A stretch of DNA of 64,000 nucleotides from Paractinoplanes tereljensis. Its GTDB lineage: Bacteria > Actinomycetota > Actinomycetes > Mycobacteriales > Micromonosporaceae. Location of the stretch: positions 124,001-188,000 of the forward strand of contig NZ_BOMY01000042.1 of NCBI RefSeq assembly GCF_016862435.1, written 5' to 3'. Shown here in pieces: positions 41,741-50,955 of this stretch (position 1 is its first letter; each line of letters opens with the position of its first letter). The notes under the pieces are model-generated. The model was not told the DNA's origin and searched no databases. It saw nothing but the letters and a program-made list of their open reading frames with translations. The position numbers and the translations under genes were made by a program.

Positions 41741-43324
41741 ATGGCGTTCGAAACGGTCGCAGGCCGCTACCGGGTGATCGGTCTGATCGCCAAGGGTGGC
41801 ATGGGGCGAGTCTGGCATGCCCGGGACGAACTGCTCGATCGCGAGGTCGCGGTGAAGGAGGTGCTGACGCCGACCGGCCTGCCGTGGGCGGATCAGGCCG
41901 AGGCGCTGGCGAACACCGTGCGGGAGGCGCGGGCCGCCGCGCGCCTCGACCATCCGAATGTGGTGCGGATCTTCGACGTGGTGCAGGCCGACGGCCGGCC
42001 CTGGATCGTGATGGAGTACGTGCGGTCCCGCTCCCTGCACGACGCGATCGTCGAGGGCGGCCCGATGACGCACCGCAACGCCGCGCGGGTGGGGCTGGCC
42101 GTGCTGGCCGCCCTGCGCGCGGCGCACTCCGCCGGGGTGCTGCACCGTGACGTCAAACCACGCAACGTGCTGATCGCGGCGGACGGGCGGATCGTGCTCA
42201 CCGACTTCGGGCTGGCCACCGTGAGCTCCGATCGGATCGGCCAGGCCGAGCAGCTGATCGGCTCACCCGCGTACATGGCGCCGGAACGGATGCGGCACGG
42301 TGTCTCCGACGAGCGCACCGACCTCTGGTCGCTGGGCGCCACGCTCTACTGGGCGGTCGAGGGCCGGCCGGTGTTCGCCCGATCCAGCGTCGGCGACCTC
42401 ACGACGGCCGTCCTGGCCGGTGTCCCCGACCCGGTGCGGCATCCGGGGCCACTGCACGAGGTCATCGCCGGGCTGCTGACCGTCGACCCGGGCGACCGGC
42501 TGACCACCGCGGAAGCCGAGACGGCCCTGCAGGATCTGATCCATCGCGAGGTCGGTGTGCACGCCGTTCCGGCGCAGCGCCGGCCCGCCGACGACAACGT
42601 TCGGTTCCAGCCGGCCCGGGCGCCGGTCGACCAGGCCAGGCCGCCGGAAAGTGGCCGGCCCCGACACCTGCTGGCCGCCGGTATCGCGGCCGCGATCGTG
42701 GCCGCCGCCGGCGTCTCGGCCGCGGCCTGGGCCCACGACAGCTCGGGTCGGCCGGTCCCGCCGCCGGCCACGGTCACGACCGTGGCCACGGGCTCCTGCT
42801 CGGGTGCGGCACCACAAACGCTGACCAGCACCGCCGCGCAGGCGCCGATCTCACTGCCGGAGGGCTGGACGTGGCACCGCGACGCGGTCGGGTTCGCGCT
42901 TGCGGTGCCGCTGGGCTGGACCCGGGCCCGGGCCGGCGCCCTGGTGTGCTTCGCCGACCCCACCGGTGCCCGGTCCTTCACGGTTCAGGCCGCCGGTCCG
43001 CTCGACGGCAAGCCGGTGCGGCGGTGGCAGGACGCCGAACGCTCGGTTTCGCTGCCCGGCTACCGGAAGGTCAGCATGGGGCCGTTGCTGGTTCCCGGCG
43101 GCGGCGCCGACTGGGAGTACTCCTGGCAGCCGCCCGGCGCACCACGACAGCACGTCCACCGGTTGGTGCTGGCCAACGGCGACGCCCACTCGTACGCGCT
43201 GAGCTGGACCACCCGCGACACCGACTGGCAGCTCGACCTGGCCGTCGAGCGGGTTTTCCTGGCCGGTTTCCGCGACTCGGCCCGCCCGGCCGCGACCTGG
43301 ACAATCCCGGCACCGCCCAGCTGA
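41741..43324 (+). CDS. Membrane Ser/Thr protein kinase
   Basis: 527 residues. Kinase domain ~8-270: glycine loop LIAKGGMGRVW, catalytic lysine VAVKEVL, HRD loop VLHRDVKPRNVL, DFG loop LTDFGLA, APE as YMAPERM. A single membrane helix follows at ~308-328, then an extracellular domain of ~190 residues with two cysteines (GSCSGA; LVCFADP) and a beta-rich region (PLGWTRARAGALVCF). This is the usual topology of actinobacterial sensor kinases. It stands alone; substrates unknown. Confidence 0.92.
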   Translation: MAFETVAGRYRVIGLIAKGGMGRVWHARDELLDREVAVKEVLTPTGLPWADQAEALANTVREARAAARLDHPNVVRIFDVVQADGRPWIVMEYVRSRSLHDAIVEGGPMTHRNAARVGLAVLAALRAAHSAGVLHRDVKPRNVLIAADGRIVLTDFGLATVSSDRIGQAEQLIGSPAYMAPERMRHGVSDERTDLWSLGATLYWAVEGRPVFARSSVGDLTTAVLAGVPDPVRHPGPLHEVIAGLLTVDPGDRLTTAEAETALQDLIHREVGVHAVPAQRRPADDNVRFQPARAPVDQARPPESGRPRHLLAAGIAAAIVAAAGVSAAAWAHDSSGRPVPPPATVTTVATGSCSGAAPQTLTSTAAQAPISLPEGWTWHRDAVGFALAVPLGWTRARAGALVCFADPTGARSFTVQAAGPLDGKPVRRWQDAERSVSLPGYRKVSMGPLLVPGGGADWEYSWQPPGAPRQHVHRLVLANGDAHSYALSWTTRDTDWQLDLAVERVFLAGFRDSARPAATWTIPAPPS

Positions 43325-43390
43325 GACCCATCCGGGCCATCGGCCGCTCCGAATCACCGGGGGAACCAGCCGCCAGTCGAAGGAGCCCCC

Positions 43391-44176
43391 GTGAAACTCT
43401 CCCGCACCCTTCTCGTCGTTCCGGCCGCGGCCGCGATCCTGTTCGCCGCGCCCGGCGCCGCGTTCGCCGATGAGAGCGTTCACGTGCAGCTCGACGCCCT
43501 GAACAAGTCGGGCGCCTCGGGAACGGCCACCCTGACCGCGATGTCCGACGGTGACCTGAAGATCAGCATTCGCTCCACGGGCCTGGTGCCGAACTCGCCG
43601 CACGCCCAGCACCTGCACGGCTCCACCGCCGGGATGGACTTCCACTGCCCCGACATGTCGGCCGACAAGGACGGCAACGGTTTCGTCAGCACCGAGGAAG
43701 GCATGCCGGTGTACGGCAACATCTTCATCTCGCTGACCGCCAAGGGCGACACCTCGCCCAAGAGCGGCCTGGCCGTCGACCGGATGCCGGCCGCCGACGC
43801 GAAGGGCAACCTGTCCTACGACCGCACCATCCCGGCCGCCGACCTGCCCGACGGCACCATCGCGCACCTCAAGGACCTGCACATCGTCGAGCACGGCATC
43901 GACGCCAACAACAACGGCAAGTACGACATGGACGCGCTCGGCGAGTCCACCCTGGCCAAGTCGGCCGGTCTCACCGGCATCCCGGAGGAGGCCACCGACC
44001 CGGCGACCTGCGGCATGGTGTCCGGCGCGGCCGTCGGTTCGGTGCCGGTCGGCGGCGTGGCCACCGGTGACGGCAGCACCCGGCACGACCCGATGATGGC
44101 GTACGGCATCGGCGGGCTCGCCCTGCTCGGCGCGGCCGGTGCGTTCGCCGCCCGCCGCCGCCTGGGCCGGCAGTGA
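43391..44176 (+). CDS. Secreted CHRD-like protein with C-terminal anchor
   Basis: 261 residues from a GTG with AGGAG upstream. Signal peptide 1-26, then a CHRD-like domain (HVQLDALNKSGASGTATLTA, then PHAQHLHGST with possible metal-binding histidines, ending in DLPDGTIAHLKDLHIVEHG). The C-terminus is a hydrophobic helix plus RRR tail (GIGGLALLGAAGAFAARRR), the form of a cell-wall sorting signal, but no LPxTG or LAxTG precedes it. Overlap with the downstream sortase gene strongly suggests it is the substrate. Confidence 0.75.
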   Translation: MKLSRTLLVVPAAAAILFAAPGAAFADESVHVQLDALNKSGASGTATLTAMSDGDLKISIRSTGLVPNSPHAQHLHGSTAGMDFHCPDMSADKDGNGFVSTEEGMPVYGNIFISLTAKGDTSPKSGLAVDRMPAADAKGNLSYDRTIPAADLPDGTIAHLKDLHIVEHGIDANNNGKYDMDALGESTLAKSAGLTGIPEEATDPATCGMVSGAAVGSVPVGGVATGDGSTRHDPMMAYGIGGLALLGAAGAFAARRRLGRQ

Positions 44177-44811
44177 TGACCGCTGCTGGGAACCGCTGGG
44201 GGCGCTACGCGCTCTCGGCGGTGATCCTGATCCTCACCGTCATCGGGGTCACCGCGGTGGTCCGGGGAACGCCGGATCAGCCCCCGTTGTCAGCCGCGAG
44301 CACACCCCCGGACAGCGATCCGGTCGCGCCCCTCACCAGCGGACCCCTGATGAGCACGTCCACCCCGACGCGCGTGGTGATTCCGGCCCTCGGGGTCGAC
44401 GTGCCGCTCGCCGCACTCGGACTGCAGGCCGACGGCGCCATGCAGGTGCCCACCGACGCGAAGACCGTCGGCTGGTACACCGGGGCACCCACCCCCGGCG
44501 CGCTCGGCCCGGCCGTGCTGGCCGGCCACGTCGACTACCGGAAGAAGCCCGGCACGTTCCACCGGCTCACCGACCTCAAGGCGGGCGACTCGATCAACGT
44601 CGACCGGCAGGACGGCAGCATGGCGATGTTCTCGGTGGTGAAGGTCGAGCGGTACGCCAAGAACAAGTTCCCGGCCGACGCCGTCTACGGCGCGATCAAC
44701 CGGGCCGGCCTGCGACTGATCACCTGCGGCGGCAACTTCGACAGCGCCGCCGGGCACTACGAGGACAACATCGTGGTCTACGCCGACCTCAAGATGGCGC
44801 ATCCGGCGTGA
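44176..44811 (+). CDS. Class F-like sortase
   Basis: 211 residues. N-terminal membrane anchor at ~14-32, then the sortase barrel with catalytic His in LAGHVDYR and Cys184 in LITCGGNFD. The single-helix anchor and the LIT-C-GG form fit the class E/F sortases of actinobacteria. The ATG overlaps the CHRD gene stop (TGATG); a GTG three bases earlier is possible. It should attach the CHRD protein, and perhaps others, to the cell wall. Confidence 0.87.
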   Translation: MTAAGNRWGRYALSAVILILTVIGVTAVVRGTPDQPPLSAASTPPDSDPVAPLTSGPLMSTSTPTRVVIPALGVDVPLAALGLQADGAMQVPTDAKTVGWYTGAPTPGALGPAVLAGHVDYRKKPGTFHRLTDLKAGDSINVDRQDGSMAMFSVVKVERYAKNKFPADAVYGAINRAGLRLITCGGNFDSAAGHYEDNIVVYADLKMAHPA

Positions 44812-45460
44812 ATTTCGCCCGGACCGGGATCCGGGTCGGGCCGTTCAGAATCGTGAAGTCGGCGGTCAGGTGGACAACGGTGTCGCTATCGAAGGAAAGC
44901 CCGAGCGGTAGGTCGTACGTCCACTCCGGGCCGGCCTCGATCTCGCCCGGCCCGGCGACCGCACCGGCCCAGTCACCGGCCGGCTCGTAGTAGCCGCGCC
45001 ACGCGGTCGCACCCACCGTGACGGTGCCGACGTCGACCCGGACCGGGTCGGCGCCCCGATGGACCAGCCGGGCGACACCCGGTGCGTAGCGCACGCCCAC
45101 GACGGCTCGGGGGAAGTCGGTCAGCCGGTCGAGCAGCCCGCGAGCGGCGGCGGCGAGCTTCGACCAGTCGCCCGGTCCGGCGGTGAGGCCGGCGATCGAG
45201 ACCGGGCCGGTCGCGTCCAGCTCCAGCACCTCCTCGGCCGAGTCCGGCCGGGCCGCAGCCTTCGGCGGTGTCGCCCCGACCGCCTCGATCAGGGCCTGGA
45301 TCTCGGCCAGTTCGGCCGGCGGCAACCGGCCGTCGAACCAGCCCGCCCCGCCGTCGCTCACGCTGCGCCAGCCGGTCAGCGCGCCGTCCGCGGCGACCTC
45401 GACGCTCTCCGCCACGGCCGGGGACTGGCTGCCGTCCGCGATCACCAAACGCAGAATCAT
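44789..45460 (-). CDS. Unknown protein, N-terminal part emfourin-like (protease inhibitor candidate)
   Basis: 223 residues. The first ~120 resemble emfourin-type inhibitors of metalloproteases: RLVIADGSQSP, GWFDGRLPPAELAEIQALIEA, VLELDATGPVSIAGL, WSKLAAAARGLLDRLT. The second half is beta-rich (YYEPAGDWAGAVAGPG, WTYDLPLGLSFDSDTVVHL). Its start overlaps by four bases the stop of the metalloprotease gene upstream, so they are co-translated; this supports a protease/inhibitor pair. The emfourin call is from remembered family features and moderate. Convergent 23-base overlap with the sortase gene. Confidence 0.5.
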   Translation of the reverse strand: MILRLVIADGSQSPAVAESVEVAADGALTGWRSVSDGGAGWFDGRLPPAELAEIQALIEAVGATPPKAAARPDSAEEVLELDATGPVSIAGLTAGPGDWSKLAAAARGLLDRLTDFPRAVVGVRYAPGVARLVHRGADPVRVDVGTVTVGATAWRGYYEPAGDWAGAVAGPGEIEAGPEWTYDLPLGLSFDSDTVVHLTADFTILNGPTRIPVRAKFTPDAPS

Positions 45461-47382
45461 CGCCGCTTCGCCTCCCAGGTGCCGCCGAGTGCCCGGCCGA
45501 GAATAGCCATGAACTCCCCCAGGTGACGTGGCTGCGCGCCGTGGTCGTGCGGATCGGTCACCCGGCCCGGGTCGCCCATGATGGAACCACTCGAATAGCT
45601 GAACGTCTGGATCGTCTCGTAGCTGTTGTTGTCGCTGGGCAGCGCGGCGTTCAGGTCGAACAGCAGGTCACCGGTCAGCGGCACGGCGGGCTTGGCCGGC
45701 ACCGGCGGCGGGCCGGCGACCGCGGCCACCGCCGGCACGGTGACGGTGGCCAGTTTCGCGTACTCCTGGACCACCCGCTGGGCGTACGCCCCGCCCTTCA
45801 CCCCGGCGCCGATGCTCGCCGCCTGGGCGTTGGCCGAGCTGCGGGCCACCATGGCGTTCTGCAGGTTGGTGGCGACCACGCTGGGCGCGATGGCCGGGCC
45901 GGCCGCGTCACCGACCGGCGGCTCGTGGCCGGTGACCCGCACGTAGTCGCCGGGGTGCAGCTGATATTCGTCCTGCAGGCCGATCAGGTGGCCGAACTCG
46001 TGCGGGATGGTCTTGGAAGCGTTCGGGTCGGCCACGAACCACTCGCCGGCGTTGGCCCGGCCGGTCCCCGGTTTCACCTCCACCGTGTTGGCGTCACCCC
46101 CGCCGCCGCTGCTCATCTTGAAGTCGATCGGCATGGACGTGCCGGACGCGGGGTCGACACCCTTGTACTGGTTCCACATCGCCTCGACGTGCCCGAACCA
46201 GGCGCCCGGCGCGGCCAGCCCGACGAAGTTGACCTTGGCGGTGACCAGCATCCGGGTCTTCTGGATCTCCCACGAGTAATGCGAGGCGCCGACCCCGACC
46301 ATGCTGTACGTGGCGCCGCCGACCACCTCGGTCCACTGCCGCTCGACCGCACCGGTCATCGACGCGGGCGACGCCACGTCGAGCGCGTCCCAGGTCGCCT
46401 TGTCGGCGGTGCCGGTCGCGGGCAGCGGCGGCACCCGCCCGCTCTGGAATTTCCGCAGCTCGGCCTGGGTGAGCGGGCCGAACGAGCCGTCGTCCTTGAG
46501 CTTCGGGGCGGCGCCGGCGTTGTTGAGCTTCTGCTGCAGCTCGTGCACGCCAGGACCGCTGGTCAGCCCGCCGACGCCGACGACCGGGTGCAGCGAGGTG
46601 CCGGCGACCTGGGTGCCCAGCGAGTTGGCGGTGCCGCTCGGCGTGTTCTGCTCGACCGGGGTGGCGCCGGCCCCCTCCGGCGCGACGAACCCGCCCTTGA
46701 CCCCGGCGTCCAGGGCCGTCCACATGGCGGCGTCGACCGTGCCGGTCGGGAACCGGTGCAGGGCGGCGATCTCGTACGCGATGACCGGGCCCATCATGGT
46801 CGCGTCGAACACCGCGTTGATGACCAGCCGGGGGTTGGCCCCGACGGCGTTGAGCTTCTGCTGGGCGAACCCGACGTCGGGCCCGGTGGCGCCGAGCGCG
46901 AGCTGCACCCGGACCGGGGCCGGCAGGGCGGCGAACGCCGCGTCGATCGCGGCCGTGGTGACCGGATCGGCGAGGCCGGTCACCGGCACGATCCCGGCAC
47001 CGGTCTGGAAGGTGCGCACCGCGGCCTCGGTGAGCGGACCGTAGCGGCCGTCCTCGGTCAGCGGCGCCGCCGAGGCCTGCAGCCGGCTGAGCTTGACCTG
47101 CAGCTCCTGGATCGGGCCGCCGTGCGCGCCGACGCCGGGCGCCGCGGGTGCCGCCGGCGCTGGTGGCCCGCCGACGAACCGGGCGAGCTGGGCGTTGCCG
47201 GCCAGGGCGCTGAGTTCCGCGAGACCCGCGGGCCCGGACGGCGCTCCCTGGAGCATCCGGGCCATGGCGGCGTTGCCCGCGCCCGGCAGCATGACCGGGC
47301 CGGCCGGGCCCGGATCGGGCCGGCGGACACCGACCGCGTCGGGCGGCTCGAACTCGGGAGTGCGCTGCTCTGCGGACGCCAC
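45457..47382 (-). CDS. Peptidoglycan-binding-repeat metalloprotease, eCIS-cargo-like
   Basis: 641 residues with no signal peptide. The N-terminus has two GNAAMARMLQ / GNAQLARFVG motifs like the leaders of eCIS-associated cargo proteins. Three peptidoglycan_binding_1-like repeats follow (QELQVKLSRLQ ... GRYGPLTEAAVRTFQ; VGFAQQKLNAVG; HELQQKLNNAG ... GSFGPLTQAELRKFQ). A C-terminal domain has the zinc motif HEFGHLIGLQDEY from His461. Lack of a Sec signal plus wall-binding repeats fits delivery by a contractile injection device or release by lysis; no such device is encoded here. Confidence 0.7.
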   Translation of the reverse strand: MASAEQRTPEFEPPDAVGVRRPDPGPAGPVMLPGAGNAAMARMLQGAPSGPAGLAELSALAGNAQLARFVGGPPAPAAPAAPGVGAHGGPIQELQVKLSRLQASAAPLTEDGRYGPLTEAAVRTFQTGAGIVPVTGLADPVTTAAIDAAFAALPAPVRVQLALGATGPDVGFAQQKLNAVGANPRLVINAVFDATMMGPVIAYEIAALHRFPTGTVDAAMWTALDAGVKGGFVAPEGAGATPVEQNTPSGTANSLGTQVAGTSLHPVVGVGGLTSGPGVHELQQKLNNAGAAPKLKDDGSFGPLTQAELRKFQSGRVPPLPATGTADKATWDALDVASPASMTGAVERQWTEVVGGATYSMVGVGASHYSWEIQKTRMLVTAKVNFVGLAAPGAWFGHVEAMWNQYKGVDPASGTSMPIDFKMSSGGGGDANTVEVKPGTGRANAGEWFVADPNASKTIPHEFGHLIGLQDEYQLHPGDYVRVTGHEPPVGDAAGPAIAPSVVATNLQNAMVARSSANAQAASIGAGVKGGAYAQRVVQEYAKLATVTVPAVAAVAGPPPVPAKPAVPLTGDLLFDLNAALPSDNNSYETIQTFSYSSGSIMGDPGRVTDPHDHGAQPRHLGEFMAILGRALGGTWEAKRR

Positions 47383-47477
47383 GGCACGTCACCCCCGGTC
47401 GACTCAGGCGATACCGCGAGGATCGACCACCGCGGCCACCCAAGCCAAGGACTTTCGGGCGGCCTTTCGAGCACTCC

Positions 47478-49265
47478 CTAAGAGATGTCGTAGATGATGT
47501 CCAGGCCGACGTCCCGGCGGGTGATACCGGGCATCGGCGGCACGCTGAGAGCGGCCTCGAAGGGCGTGCCGACGACCCGGTCGCGGAGCACCACCACACT
47601 GCGGACCCCCTGCTGGCGCAGCATGTCCAGGCTGGCCGCGCTGGGGAAGGTCTGCATCACGTCCCGGATCGCCTGGCGTTGCGGCGGGTTGTAGCTGGCC
47701 ACGCCGTTCACCATGGTCGGGAAGCCGGCGGTCGACCAGAGCATGATGTTGCTGTCGATGCCGTCGTCGGACGGCAGCACGATCATCGGCCCGGTCGCCT
47801 GCGCCATCGCCGCCGGTTCGGCCGGCAACCGCACGTGGGCCAGGTCGGGGAGGCCTTCGGCCAGCACGAGCAGCAGCAGCGGGACGGTCACCACCCGGGC
47901 GGCGGTCGTCCGGAACTCCGGCAGGGTGACCCGGTGGGCGAACCGGGCCAGCTCGGTGACGAAACCGGCCGCCAGGATCGCCAGCAGGATGGTCGGCCAG
48001 AGGATCAGCCGGCCCGGCGTACGGCTGCCGTCGAACCCGGGAACGTACAGGTAGATCAGCCGGTAGAGGGGACCGTTGGTGCCCAGCGCGCACAGCACCC
48101 CGACCACCGTGCCGGCCAGCAGCACCAGCCGCTGCCGCACCGACCACGCCGACAGGAACAATCCGCCGAAGGCGAGCAGGTACAGCACGTACCCGCAGAG
48201 CATCACCTTCTCGTTGTCGGCGTTGCCGAGCGCGGCCCGAGCCTCGTTGTGCAGCTCGCCCAGCGGCAGCGAGAACAACGGCGCGACGAGCAGGCTGCGC
48301 GGCGTCGGCGAGAACGCCGCGATGTAGTCCCAGGACCGGGTCACCGCCGGGTAGGACTCGCGGACCTGCTGATAGGCGTACGCGAAATAGAGCGTGGTCG
48401 CGGCGAAGAGCAGCCCGCCGACCAGATCGCCGATGACCAGCCCGCGGGTCAGCGGCGGGCGGCCGCGCAGCAGCCAGCCGAGCACCGCGCCCAGCCCCAC
48501 CACGGCCAGCACGTAGACGAAGCCGAGCCCGATCCCGAAGCCCAGGCTGACCTGCCAGGCCGCGACCAGCCAACCGGCCACCGCCCAGCCCGGCCGCACC
48601 CGATCCCGGCGGTAGCCGTGGGTCAGCGACCAGCCGTGGCCCCGGGCCAGCATCGCGAACGCCAGGGTGATGCCGCCGGTGGACAGGATGTTCAGGTGGC
48701 CGACGTGGCCGTACCGCCAGGGCGCGTAGGCAAGGGCGGCGCCGGCCACCCCGGCCGCGACCCGGCCGGCGCCGAGCTGCCGCAGCAGGGCGTAACCGCC
48801 GAGGAAGGCGAGCGCGAAGGCCAGCACGAACAGGATGTTGTAACGCAGGATGGCGGCGTCCACCCCGGTGCCGATCAGCCCGGCCGGGACGTACCCGAAC
48901 AGGCTGTCGTTGAGCGCCAGGCCGTACTTCTCCGGGTAGAAGGCGTTCGTCGCCCACAGACCGCGCAGGCCGTGCAGCAGCGAATGCCCGTCCCAGGCCA
49001 CCAGCCAGGCCTGCGCGGTCGTGTCACCACCGTCGCCGATGATGGTGTGCACCGGATCGGCGATGGTGGCGGGTTTGACCCCGCCAACCATCAGATCCTT
49101 CGCGTACGGCGGAATCAGCCAGACCATGGCGATCGCGAGAAGCACCGACCCGACGGTGGCGATCAGCGCCTCGAACCGGTGCGGCCGGCCGGCCGGTTTC
49201 GGCTCGGCAACGGACGGCTCGGTCACCGGGTCGGTGGCGAGATCTGACAAAGCGCACCCCCGCAC
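47478..49265 (-). CDS. Polytopic membrane protein (glycosyltransferase-C-like)
   Basis: 595 residues, ten or more hydrophobic helices from ~38 to ~450 and a soluble C-terminal ~120 residues (MIVLPSDDGIDSNIMLWSTAG, VRSVVVLRDRV). The layout, with an aspartate-containing first loop (GDGGDTTAQAWLVAWDGH), resembles actinobacterial GT-C or mannosyltransferase-like membrane proteins using polyprenyl-phosphate sugars. GTG start; a TTG five codons in is an alternative. Substrate unknown. Confidence 0.65.
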   Translation of the reverse strand: MRGCALSDLATDPVTEPSVAEPKPAGRPHRFEALIATVGSVLLAIAMVWLIPPYAKDLMVGGVKPATIADPVHTIIGDGGDTTAQAWLVAWDGHSLLHGLRGLWATNAFYPEKYGLALNDSLFGYVPAGLIGTGVDAAILRYNILFVLAFALAFLGGYALLRQLGAGRVAAGVAGAALAYAPWRYGHVGHLNILSTGGITLAFAMLARGHGWSLTHGYRRDRVRPGWAVAGWLVAAWQVSLGFGIGLGFVYVLAVVGLGAVLGWLLRGRPPLTRGLVIGDLVGGLLFAATTLYFAYAYQQVRESYPAVTRSWDYIAAFSPTPRSLLVAPLFSLPLGELHNEARAALGNADNEKVMLCGYVLYLLAFGGLFLSAWSVRQRLVLLAGTVVGVLCALGTNGPLYRLIYLYVPGFDGSRTPGRLILWPTILLAILAAGFVTELARFAHRVTLPEFRTTAARVVTVPLLLLVLAEGLPDLAHVRLPAEPAAMAQATGPMIVLPSDDGIDSNIMLWSTAGFPTMVNGVASYNPPQRQAIRDVMQTFPSAASLDMLRQQGVRSVVVLRDRVVGTPFEAALSVPPMPGITRRDVGLDIIYDIS

Positions 49266-49334
49266 GCCGGGCTGACAAACGCGAGTGACGCTAACAGACC
49301 TCCCCCAAAGTTGATAGGCGCATGTCGATACGCA

Positions 49335-50873
49335 CTACGGCGCCGCCGGGAACGGCGCCCGGTCCTGCTGGCAGTGGGTGCCGGCCGGCGGCAGGGCGCC
49401 GTCGATCAGGTAGCGGCTGTACCAACCGGTGATGCAGGCGCTGTAGCGGGTGGTGTGGCCGTAACCATCCAGAGTGAGCAGTCGGGCGTTGCCCAGCTCC
49501 CTGGTCATCCGCACGGCGAAGTCGTACCGGGTGGCCGGGTCGTGCGTCGGGTTGACCACCAGCACGGTGTTGGCCGTGCGGCGGTTCCACGGGCCGTGGT
49601 AACGCTCGTTGATCAGCGGCCAGTTGGCGCAGGCCACCTCGCCGAACGCCTCGGCCCGGCCGAACGTCGGGCTCGCCTTCTCGAAGCGGGCGGCGATGCC
49701 GGGATAGGCCGCCGGGTCGCGCGGCACCCGGGTGTCCGCGCAGTTCACCGCGAGGAACGAGTCGTTGCCGTTGTAGAGGTAATCGTCGGCCGACCAACCC
49801 GGGCCGGGTTTGGCCTTCGGGAACGGGCGGGCGGCCAGGGCGGCCGGCGCGCCGCCGCCGAGGACCGCGTCGTACGCGATCTGCAGGGTGACCGCGGCGT
49901 CCGGCCAGGACGCGATGTTGTACATCGTGCCGGAGATGAAGTCGGTCAGGTCGTCGATGGTCACCGTGCCGCCGAGGTCGGGCACCTCGGCCGGGCCCTG
50001 CCGGAGCCGGTCGCGCAGCGCGTCGAACTTGGTGCGGGCGTCACCGGCGAACGCGCAGTTCGCACCGGCCTTGTCGCACTCGGACAGGAACGCGCTCAGC
50101 ACGATCTCGAAGCCGCCGGCCCGCTCGAACTTGTTGTCCATCCGGTGGTTGGTGCGCTGGTCGGGGTCGACGTTGCCGTCGATGACCACGGCTCGGACGT
50201 TGCTCGGGAACAGGTTGGCGTAGGTGGCGCCGATCAGCGTTCCGTAGGAGTAACCGATGTAGTTGAGCTTGCGGTCGCCGACCGCCTGGCGCAGCTGGTC
50301 GAGGTCCTTGGCGACGTTCAGCGTGCTCATGTGCTCGAGCAGCGGGCCGGCGTTGCGCACGCAGCCGTCGGTGTAGGCCAGGTTGGCCCGGATCGTGCTG
50401 CTGATCTCGGCCCGGCTGAGCGGGACCAGCCGCATCTGCGCGAAGAGCGCCTCGGCCTCGGCGTCGGTCGGGAAGCACTGGACCGGGTCGCTGGCGCCGA
50501 TCCCGCGCGGGTCGAAGCCGACGATGTCGAAGCGGGCCAGCACGTCGGGCCCGACGATCCGGCCGGCGGCGGCCGCGACGACCATGCCGCGGCCGGCTCC
50601 ACCCGGGCCACCGGGGTTCACGAAGATGGTGCCGATCTTGTGGGCGGGGTCGTCGGCGGGGCGGCGGGCGAGCGCGATCGTGGTGGTCGCGCCGCGTGGT
50701 TTGTCGTAGTCGAGCGGCACCTCGCGGGTAGCGCACTCGAATCCGGCGAGGTTGGCCTCGGTGCACGCGGCCCACGGCACGCCGCTGGTGGCGGCGGTGG
50801 CGGCGCCCGGTGCGGCGATGGCGGCGGTGAGAGCGAGGGTGACGCCGGTCAGAGCGGCAATGAACGGTCTCAT
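49335..50873 (-). CDS. Secreted S33-family alpha/beta-hydrolase (tripeptidyl aminopeptidase type)
   Basis: 512 residues. Signal peptide 1-28; GFECATREVPLDYDKP start typical of secreted tripeptidyl aminopeptidases; oxyanion region VNPGGPGGAG; nucleophile GYSYGT; acid in LVVNPTHDPATRY; His in LDGYGHTTRY, followed by the TAP C-terminal domain. Cleaves peptides from N-termini outside the cell, probably completing digestion by proteases such as the M6 enzyme next door. Confidence 0.9.
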   Translation of the reverse strand: MRPFIAALTGVTLALTAAIAAPGAATAATSGVPWAACTEANLAGFECATREVPLDYDKPRGATTTIALARRPADDPAHKIGTIFVNPGGPGGAGRGMVVAAAAGRIVGPDVLARFDIVGFDPRGIGASDPVQCFPTDAEAEALFAQMRLVPLSRAEISSTIRANLAYTDGCVRNAGPLLEHMSTLNVAKDLDQLRQAVGDRKLNYIGYSYGTLIGATYANLFPSNVRAVVIDGNVDPDQRTNHRMDNKFERAGGFEIVLSAFLSECDKAGANCAFAGDARTKFDALRDRLRQGPAEVPDLGGTVTIDDLTDFISGTMYNIASWPDAAVTLQIAYDAVLGGGAPAALAARPFPKAKPGPGWSADDYLYNGNDSFLAVNCADTRVPRDPAAYPGIAARFEKASPTFGRAEAFGEVACANWPLINERYHGPWNRRTANTVLVVNPTHDPATRYDFAVRMTRELGNARLLTLDGYGHTTRYSACITGWYSRYLIDGALPPAGTHCQQDRAPFPAAP

Positions 50874-50918
50874 CCGGCCATCCTGGCAGGTATCGACGTT
50901 GATCGTTGCCCCGCGCGA

Positions 50919-50949
50919 CGGCGGCCCGGGAAAGGTTCCCGGGCCGCCG
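50919..50949. terminator. Hairpin terminator after M6 protease
   Basis: CGGCGGCCCGGGAA pairs perfectly with TTCCCGGGCCGCCG over 14 bases with a three-base loop, seven bases beyond the stop of the minus-strand M6 gene. No T-tract. Confidence 0.75.
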
Positions 50950-50955
50950 GCCTCG

